This document shows, piece by piece, positions 6,822 to 11,597 of a DNA stretch of 11,597 nt (position 1 is its first letter; each line of letters begins with the position of its first letter). Source of the stretch: Syntrophus sp. (in: bacteria) (GTDB taxonomy: Bacteria; Desulfobacterota; Syntrophia; Syntrophales; UBA5619); NCBI GenBank assembly GCA_013824905.1, contig PNOO01000059.1:1-11597 (forward strand), read 5' to 3'. The position numbers and the translations under genes are program-made. The notes under the pieces were generated by a model. The model was not told the origin of the DNA and did no database searches. It saw nothing but the letters and a program-made list of their open reading frames with translations.

Positions 6822-9181
6822 ATGATAAGATCACCCCCAAAGTGGGGATGTTTATCCTGGATGAACAGGATCAATTACATGAGTTTATCGACCTGGATTC
6901 CATTGTCCAGAAGCTGTCCAGGACCAAGAACATGTCCTATTGTGAGGTCTTGAAGAACCCGAAGACCGAAGGGATACTTGCTTCTGTTCAGGTAAAATTT
7001 CAGTCTGGACAGTTCGACAGGATCCTTTGGGTGGGCAGATTCCCGACCGAACAAAAGAAATGTCTTGAATCAGAGCTGGGAAATGCCGGCCTTAACCCCT
7101 ACCTGAACGAGTGGTGCGATCTGGAAGAACAGGGGATAGGAAAGGAACGAGGGGACCGGGCCATCAAAACCCAAAAAGCCATGATCATCGTACAGATGGC
7201 TATGGCCCGGACCCGTCTTCTGGAGCCTTTGGAACCGTTGCAGCTTCCTGGGCAAGAGTCCGTGCTGATTATCGGAGCAGGGGTGGCCGGACTGCATACG
7301 GCGGTCACTTTCACGAAGCTCAGGAAAAAAGTACACTTGGTGGAAAAGGAAAGCGGCGTCGGGGGAAGAGTGGCTTCTCTCCGCAGGCTTTTTCCGCGAA
7401 TCTGCGATCCCCATTGCGGACTGGAATTTGCCATCCAGAAACTCAGCAAGTCAGCTCTGGCTGAGATCCATACCCTTGCCAGGATAAAAAGTCTCGAGGG
7501 GGGTCCCGGACATTTTGAGGTCAAGATAGAAAAACAGCCCCGTTACGTGAATGAGCAGCAATGTAATGCTTGCGGTGAGTGCACAAAGGTTTGTCCGGTC
7601 TCTGTACCTGATCATTCCGAACCTTTTTCTACCAGCAAAGCTCAAGATCCGACGGCAGCGCAGAAGATCTGGTCATCCCGAAAAAAGGCCATCCATCCGG
7701 CAGAACCGATAGCTTTTCCTTCCGCTTTTGTGATCGACCGCCATATATGTCCTCCGGGGTGCAGGGAATGTGAACAGGTATGTCCTGTGCAGGCTGTAGA
7801 ACTGGAGCAACAATGCTCAGAAACGACTCTGAAAGTCGGGGCCATTCTTATTGCGACAGGTTGGGACCCCTATCCTTTGTTCAAGGTGGAAGAATATGGA
7901 TATGGCCTGTACCCTAATGTGGTCAGCAACATGGAAATGGAGTCCATCCTTGAGGACTCGCCGGAAATAAAAGTGGTCGGCTTCATTCAGTGCGCGGGTA
8001 GCAGGGATGAAAGACATCTGACCTACTGCTCGGCGGTCTGCTGTTCGGTCACTCTGAAGCAGGTTATTCGGCTTAAAGAAAAGTGGCCCCAGGCCCGCTG
8101 TTACATTTTTTATCAAGACATCAGGACTACCGCTTTTGACGAGGAACTTTATCAAAAGGTAAAATCCTTCGATCAGGTCATCTTTATCCGCGGCAACCCC
8201 GCCACGGTAAAACCGGGAGACAACGGCGGGCTCAAGATCCGAGCGGAAGATACGCTTACGGGAAGTGAAATGGCTTTGGACATTGACCTCCTTGTGCTCG
8301 CCGGAGGAATGGTCCCTTCCAAAGGATCCCAGGAAACGGCCCAGTTGTTGAAGCTTCCTCAGAACCCATTTGGGTTTTTTGAATCGCACGCACCCTGCCA
8401 CCCTGAAGAGAGCCAGAGGACAGGCATTCGAGTGGGTGGCGCCTGCTGGGGCCCGATGAATATTGCCCGGTCGGTGGAATCGAGCCATCGGGCGGCCATG
8501 GACATTATGCCTTTTCTCAATGAAACCATCCTTGTTGACCCCAGGATTCCCGTTCTGAACCTCGCCAAATGCGACAAATGTAAGCGTTGCATGGAAGAGT
8601 GCCCCTTTTCCAGTTTTTACTTTGATGCCGACGGATTTCCGGCTCTCGATGCGGCTAAATGCCGCCAGTGCGGAAGCTGCATGGGGGCTTGCCCCCTGGC
8701 GGCCATCTCTATGCGCCATTTTACGATACAGCAAATTGCCGCCCAGATCAAAGCCGTCAAGACCTCCTTTATAGGGAAGGAAGAGCCGGTGATTCTTGCC
8801 TTTCTCTGTCAGAACGACGCCTACTATGCAGCAAAAACAGCGGCAGACGATCATCTTCAGATTCCACCGAACATCATTTTCATAAAAGTTCCCTGCGCCG
8901 GGGCGGTGAACAGCGCCTTAATCGCCGACGCCCTTTCTTTCGGAATCGATGGGGTTCTCATCGCTGGTTGCCGGGATGGCCAGTGTCATTATGTCAAGGG
9001 AAATCAGCTGGTCGAAACGCGCAGCGTGGATTTAACTGATAAATTAAAGAAGATGTTTATAGAACCGGGAAGGGTCCGTTTCGAACAGTTGGAAATACGC
9101 GACTCCCAGAGATACGTAGACCTGGTTCGATCCTATGTGGAAGAACTAAAAAGGATGGGCCCTAATCCTTTTAAAAATTAA
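6818..9181 (+). CDS. QmoB-like HdrA-MvhD fusion flavoprotein
   Basis: A 787-residue fusion matching heterodisulfide reductase subunit A joined to an MvhD/FlpD domain, the architecture of QmoB. Residues about 10-140 correspond to the HdrA N-terminal domain but lack its usual cysteines. FAD-binding GAGVAG is at 153-158 and VGGR follows. A C196/C200 pair (CX3C) replaces the usual HdrA CX2C region. Inserted ferredoxin motifs are C249, C252, C255, C259 and C311, C315, C318, C322. The HdrA stretch IQCAGSRDE and YCSAVCC lies at about 391-409. A further 2x[4Fe-4S] domain has C585, C588, C591, C595 and C615, C618, C621, C625. The MvhD domain (about 655-760) has C664, C693 and a CX4C pair, C718 and C723. 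The likely role is electron transfer, possibly flavin-based bifurcation, between HdrCB and the AprBA-like pair. The start is TTG at 6818, overlapping the previous stop as TTGA, with AGGGG at 6804-6808. HdrA alone does not explain the C-terminal domain. Confidence 0.87.
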   Translation: MNDKITPKVGMFILDEQDQLHEFIDLDSIVQKLSRTKNMSYCEVLKNPKTEGILASVQVKFQSGQFDRILWVGRFPTEQKKCLESELGNAGLNPYLNEWCDLEEQGIGKERGDRAIKTQKAMIIVQMAMARTRLLEPLEPLQLPGQESVLIIGAGVAGLHTAVTFTKLRKKVHLVEKESGVGGRVASLRRLFPRICDPHCGLEFAIQKLSKSALAEIHTLARIKSLEGGPGHFEVKIEKQPRYVNEQQCNACGECTKVCPVSVPDHSEPFSTSKAQDPTAAQKIWSSRKKAIHPAEPIAFPSAFVIDRHICPPGCRECEQVCPVQAVELEQQCSETTLKVGAILIATGWDPYPLFKVEEYGYGLYPNVVSNMEMESILEDSPEIKVVGFIQCAGSRDERHLTYCSAVCCSVTLKQVIRLKEKWPQARCYIFYQDIRTTAFDEELYQKVKSFDQVIFIRGNPATVKPGDNGGLKIRAEDTLTGSEMALDIDLLVLAGGMVPSKGSQETAQLLKLPQNPFGFFESHAPCHPEESQRTGIRVGGACWGPMNIARSVESSHRAAMDIMPFLNETILVDPRIPVLNLAKCDKCKRCMEECPFSSFYFDADGFPALDAAKCRQCGSCMGACPLAAISMRHFTIQQIAAQIKAVKTSFIGKEEPVILAFLCQNDAYYAAKTAADDHLQIPPNIIFIKVPCAGAVNSALIADALSFGIDGVLIAGCRDGQCHYVKGNQLVETRSVDLTDKLKKMFIEPGRVRFEQLEIRDSQRYVDLVRSYVEELKRMGPNPFKN

Positions 9182-9192
9182 AGGACAAGAGA

Positions 9193-9630
9193 TTGTTTAT
9201 TACTCCTGAAAATATTTCCAAATCTTCTGTCTGCGTTCAGTGCGGGCGGTGCTCTTCCGGGTGCCCGGTGGCTTTTGAATCTCCCCACACCCCCAGAAAG
9301 ATTATCCGCTTTCTCCAGCTCGGCCAGGTGGAAATGGCATGCCGGAGCCCATTTCTATGGTTTTGCGCCATGTGCCAGGCCTGTACGGTTCGCTGCCCAC
9401 AGGGAGTGGGTGTTTCGGAAATAATGTTGAGTCTCAGGAGGTTGGGAATCGAGAACGGCTGGATCACGAAAGATCTCTGGTATTATAAGATCTTCACCGA
9501 AATGATCGAAAAAAAAGGGAAAATAGACGAACTTCGCCTGGGTCTGGCAGCCGCTTTCCATAAAGGTCCCCTGCACCCCATCGAAGATGCCCTCTTGCTT
9601 TTCAAATTATGGCGGCGGGGGAAGATATAA
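9193..9630 (+). CDS. hdrC: HdrC-like 2x[4Fe-4S] protein
   Basis: A 145-residue iron-sulfur protein of the heterodisulfide reductase subunit C family. It has two CX2CX2CX3CP motifs, C14, C17, C20, C24 and C58, C61, C64, C68, in the spacing typical of HdrC, with the family pattern PRKIIRFLQLGQ between them. There are no membrane segments, so it is the soluble type and not the membrane-bound fusion found in QmoC. It would pass electrons between the HdrB cofactor and the QmoB-like flavoprotein. The start is TTG at 9193, 7 nt after AAGGA at 9181-9185; the gap to the preceding gene is 11 bp. Its stop overlaps the hdrB start as TAATG, indicating translational coupling. This soluble HdrC/HdrB arrangement in place of QmoC has parallels in Gram-positive sulfate reducers (established knowledge, from memory). 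Confidence 0.9.
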   Translation: MFITPENISKSSVCVQCGRCSSGCPVAFESPHTPRKIIRFLQLGQVEMACRSPFLWFCAMCQACTVRCPQGVGVSEIMLSLRRLGIENGWITKDLWYYKIFTEMIEKKGKIDELRLGLAAAFHKGPLHPIEDALLLFKLWRRGKI

Positions 9631-10487
9631 TGGGCTATCTATATTATCCGGGATGCGCTCTGAAAAGAACCGCAATCGATTACGACGAGTCTTTTCAAGC
9701 GGTTGCACATTTGTTGGGAATCGAAATAAAAGAGTTGAAAGATTGGATATGCTGTGGAGCAACGGTGGCCAAATCCGTGAGCAAAGAACTTGCGGAGAGC
9801 CTTCCTTTGCGGGCTCTGACGAGCGCCGATCAGGAGCAGATGGATTTACTGACACTCTGCCCCTCCTGTCATTTAAATCACCGACAAATGGCCAAGCGGC
9901 TTCAGGAAGAGGTCGCCTTCATGGATCGCACATCTTTGAAAGGCGTTCCAAAGGTTAAGCAGCTCCTGGAAGTTCTTGCCGTGGACTTGGGAGCGGAGAA
10001 AATCAAAGAGAGAATCGTGAGATCACTAGACGGAATCCGAATCGTTCCTTATTACGGATGTCTTGTCGCAAGACCTTTTCCATTGGGAGATACGGACAGC
10101 ATGGAACATCCGAGGTCCATGGAAAGCCTCATCGAAGCAACGGGGGCCCAACCTGTTTTTTTCCCTTACAGGACAGATTGCTGCGGCGGCGGGATATTCC
10201 TTTCCAAGGAGAGGGTGGCCATAAAACTCTCCGCAACCATCCTGAAAGAAGCAAAAAAATGTTCACCGGATTGCCTGGTGGTTGCCTGCCCTTTGTGCCA
10301 TTTCATGCTGGATGCCAAGCAGCGTGTAATCGAACGGGAATTGGGGGAGAAGATTGGACTTCCGGTTTTATATATTACGCAGTTGTTGGGTGTCGCCATG
10401 GGGATCGACCACAAGAAACTGGGCTTGCATCGATTGATCACATCACCCCGCAATGTCATGCAAAAAATCAATTTCCGCTCTCGATGA
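9630..10487 (+). CDS. hdrB: HdrB-like protein with two CCG domains
   Basis: A 285-residue protein of the heterodisulfide reductase subunit B family with two complete cysteine-rich CCG domains. The first is C9-X31-C41-C42-X34-C77-X2-C80. The second is C144-X39-C184-C185-X34-C220-X2-C223. In methanogen HdrB these motifs bind two non-cubane [4Fe-4S] clusters that reduce a disulfide. All ten residues are present, so it is predicted to be catalytically competent. Its disulfide or persulfide substrate, such as a DsrC-like trisulfide or a small thiol, is not shown by the window. The preferred start is ATG at 9630, which overlaps the hdrC stop, begins with the family N-terminus MGYLYYPGC and has GGGGAAG at 9617-9623; an upstream ATG at 9609 would add seven residues. 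It is the last gene of the redox cluster before a 227-bp intergenic region. Confidence 0.92.
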   Translation: MGYLYYPGCALKRTAIDYDESFQAVAHLLGIEIKELKDWICCGATVAKSVSKELAESLPLRALTSADQEQMDLLTLCPSCHLNHRQMAKRLQEEVAFMDRTSLKGVPKVKQLLEVLAVDLGAEKIKERIVRSLDGIRIVPYYGCLVARPFPLGDTDSMEHPRSMESLIEATGAQPVFFPYRTDCCGGGIFLSKERVAIKLSATILKEAKKCSPDCLVVACPLCHFMLDAKQRVIERELGEKIGLPVLYITQLLGVAMGIDHKKLGLHRLITSPRNVMQKINFRSR

Positions 10488-10513
10488 GATTTTTTTACCC
10501 GATAAGATTTTTA

Positions 10514-10542
10514 TTGCAATCATGCAAACCCTCTGCTATACA
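10514..10542 (+). promoter_or_regulatory. Candidate promoter with overlapping TTGCA-N4-TGCAA palindrome
   Basis: TTGCAA (10514-10519) and TATACA (10537-10542) are separated by exactly 17 bp, a plausible sigma70-type promoter with 4 of 6 matches in each box. The -35 box is part of a perfect palindrome, TTGCAATCATGCAA, at 10514-10527. Its two 5-bp arms with a 4-bp spacer match the layout of FNR-type boxes, though not the FNR sequence. A regulator bound here would overlap the -35 box. It would drive the gene group starting at 10715 separately from the redox operon. Confidence 0.4.
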
Positions 10543-10582
10543 TGTCTACACCTTTGACTCATCCCGCGAGAAAGCAAGGTGC

Positions 10583-10666
10583 ATGACCAGCAGGAAAACA
10601 CCCCTGCCCGACGGCAAGGAATTGATATTAACCGGTCATTACAAAGAAGGTTTATCCCGGCTATGA
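10583..10666 (+). CDS. Possible 27-residue leader ORF
   Basis: A short open frame encoding MTSRKTPLPDGKELILTGHY and seven more residues, ending GLSRL, begins 41 nt after the candidate -10 box. AAGGT at 10576-10580 lies close upstream as a possible ribosome binding site. It ends about 10 nt before a T-run and 48 nt before the next gene. It could be a leader peptide, a small protein, or chance. I do not recognise it. Confidence 0.25.
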   Translation: MTSRKTPLPDGKELILTGHYKEGLSRL

Positions 10667-10682
10667 AAAGAGGGATTTTTTT
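10654..10682 (+). terminator. Weak hairpin with T-run, possible attenuator
   Basis: ATCCC (10654-10658) pairs with GGGAT (10672-10676) around a 13-nt loop, and T7 runs from 10676 to 10682. The 5-bp stem is short for an intrinsic terminator. It overlaps the end of the possible leader ORF and precedes the ribosome binding site at 10701-10708, so it could attenuate the downstream genes. Two further small stems (GCAGG/CCTGC and TGCC/GGCA) lie within about 10590-10620. Confidence 0.25.
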
Positions 10683-10714
10683 GAACAAAAATTTTACAGA
10701 CAGGAGGTAGGTGA

Positions 10715-11038
10715 ATGGCAGATTACTACATCACTATTTTTCTCGACGCTGAGAAGAGCAAGAAGATTGAAGATGCCGGACTGGCCGGGAAGATCCGGGA
10801 GATCGACGGCAAGAAGGCGATCCAGGTAGAAGTTACCGCCAAGGAACACAAGAAGCTGCTCAAGGGTTTCCCGGATTTGACCCCCGATTCTTCCAATGCC
10901 TACGTGCTCCCCGAACAGGCGGAGAATCTTGTGATGAATATGATCGTGTCGATAAAGAGCCTGGATGTGATGAAAGGCGCCATCTTGAAACTGTACAACC
11001 CCTTTGCCGGCAAGGAACTTCTGCAAAAGACCTTTTGA
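10715..11038 (+). CDS. Small soluble protein of unknown function
   Basis: A 107-residue protein not recognised as a known family. It has no cysteines, signal peptide or membrane segment. It begins ADYYITIFLD, is rich in lysine and hydrophobic residues with alternating beta/alpha character, and contains a likely helix at about 66-85 (LPEQAENLVMNMIVSIKSLD). The start is well supported by AGGAGG 8 nt upstream of ATG 10715. The stop overlaps the next start as TTGA, so the two are probably co-translated. A small uncharacterised gene (qmoD) follows qmoABC in Desulfovibrio. The position here is similar, but I cannot show homology. Confidence 0.75.
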   Translation: MADYYITIFLDAEKSKKIEDAGLAGKIREIDGKKAIQVEVTAKEHKKLLKGFPDLTPDSSNAYVLPEQAENLVMNMIVSIKSLDVMKGAILKLYNPFAGKELLQKTF

Positions 11039-11394
11039 AGACGGGAGACGAACATCTCGTGGCTGGGCTTACCACCGAGGAACAGAAAAAAAAGGCCATT
11101 TTCGATGCCATGTCGGAGAGGAGCCGGAAAAGGATTCTTGCCAAGGGCTATGAACAGTGGGACCCTTTTCTTCCGCCGAAGGATCCGATAGACCTCCGGA
11201 TGACCCAGCGCCGGGAAACGGCATTGTCCCTGATGAGAAGATTTTTACGGGAGAGCCCTCAAGAAGAGTACGGCAACGCTTATGGCCAAGGGGCTTGGGA
11301 GACCTGTATGGGGATCACCGGCGGCGACGACCGATGGAGAGGGAGCTACGATTTTTCCTGCTGGTACCATGATTTTTTGAAAAAAGGCAAGTGA
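11035..11394 (+). CDS. Small tryptophan-rich protein of unknown function
   Basis: A 119-residue protein not recognised as a known family. The N-terminal half is charged and helical (TTEEQKKKAIFDAMSERSRK). The C-terminal half is rich in Trp, Tyr and Gly, with GYEQWDPFLPPKDP and later WRGSYDFSCWYHDF. There are only two cysteines, and no signal peptide or membrane segment. The start is taken as TTG at 11035, overlapping the previous stop as TTGA, the same arrangement as at 6818. The ribosome binding site is weak, so GTG at 11059 or ATG at 11110 remain possible. Its stop overlaps the TPR gene as TGATG. It probably acts with its two neighbours. Confidence 0.65.
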   Translation: MKTGDEHLVAGLTTEEQKKKAIFDAMSERSRKRILAKGYEQWDPFLPPKDPIDLRMTQRRETALSLMRRFLRESPQEEYGNAYGQGAWETCMGITGGDDRWRGSYDFSCWYHDFLKKGK

Positions 11395-11597
11395 TGACGG
11401 AAACGGTTTCCACGGAACAGGTTGTGACGGAGTTCCGGAAAAGATTGGCGGAGAACCCCGGTTGCGCGATGACCCATTACAATTTGGGGATCGCGCTGAT
11501 CAAGCTGCACCAATGGAACGATGCCGCTGCGGAGTTTTTGGCGGCGATCGCGGAGAGTCCCGAACTGGCGGAAGCGTATATCAACCTAAGCGGGATC
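11394..11597 (+). CDS. Tetratricopeptide-repeat protein, 3' end outside the window
   Basis: The first 68 residues of a protein, open to the window edge. After a leader of about 25 residues (METVS-like, charged), the segment THYNLGIALIKLHQWNDAAA followed by EFLAAIAESPELAEAYINLS fits one TPR repeat and the start of the next, with the usual Leu-Gly-Ala-Pro-Ala pattern. TPR proteins are scaffolds for protein-protein contacts. The ATG overlaps the previous stop by one base (TGATG), so it is part of the same transcript. No signal peptide is seen. The total length and any further domain are unknown. Confidence 0.75.
   Translation, partial: MTETVSTEQVVTEFRKRLAENPGCAMTHYNLGIALIKLHQWNDAAAEFLAAIAESPELAEAYINLSGI

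Noticed and set aside
7817..8854. 345-codon open frame on the - strand
   Set aside because: It lies wholly inside the QmoB-like gene, whose motifs are unambiguous. The - strand product shows no recognisable family pattern.
10058..10582. Upstream part of a 202-codon + strand frame ending at 10666
   Set aside because: Overlaps hdrB out of frame up to 10487 and has no support there; only the last 27 codons, with their own ATG and possible ribosome binding site, are kept as a weak candidate.
1..11597. CRISPR array, tRNA, rRNA, insertion sequence or attachment site
   Set aside because: No regularly spaced repeats, transposase-like frames or recognisable RNA gene sequences were seen on either strand by reading.

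Overview
The window looks like a chromosomal segment from an anaerobic, probably sulfate-reducing or syntrophic bacterium of the Desulfobacterota (former Deltaproteobacteria). This is inferred from gene content: an adenylylsulfate (APS) reductase-like flavoprotein and ferredoxin pair, a QmoB-like HdrA-MvhD fusion and separate HdrC and HdrB subunits, all typical of strict anaerobes. All genes recognised lie on the + strand. Several start at TTG or GTG, each behind a visible ribosome binding site or in a stop/start overlap.

Layout. (1) 75-1178: radical SAM protein with an incomplete SPASM-like C-terminus. (2) 1246-1950: Crp/Fnr-family regulator. (3) 1951-2168: intergenic region with a consensus TATAAT, a dyad about 41.5 bp upstream of the implied transcription start, a perfect 10-bp tandem repeat and two copies of a GC-rich palindromic element. 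(4) 2169-2999: secreted PhnD-like solute-binding protein. (5) 3038-4543: SLC13/DASS-type permease. (6) 4630-6387 and 6495-6821: AprA-like flavoprotein and short AprB-like ferredoxin. (7) 6818-10487: QmoB-like HdrA-MvhD fusion, HdrC and HdrB, tightly coupled. (8) 10488-10714: second regulatory region with a candidate promoter, a 14-bp palindrome, a possible leader peptide and a weak hairpin with a T-run. (9) 10715-11597: two small unrecognised proteins and the start of a TPR protein, again overlapping.

How the genes may work together. In known sulfate reducers AprBA takes electrons from QmoABC to reduce APS. Here the flavoprotein/ferredoxin pair sits with a QmoB-like protein and soluble HdrC/HdrB, so electrons could move between a cytoplasmic thiol/disulfide or similar couple (HdrB), HdrC, the QmoB-like flavoprotein, the AprB-like ferredoxin and the AprA-like active site. 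There is no ATP sulfurylase, no QmoA and no membrane QmoC in the window. The alpha/beta gene order is reversed relative to usual aprBA. The AprA-like protein keeps the main catalytic and anion-binding residues I can align, but changes several that line the APS pocket. Together with the upstream binding protein and permease, this suggests an import-and-redox module for an anion other than, or in addition to, APS. That substrate is unknown and the idea is inference.
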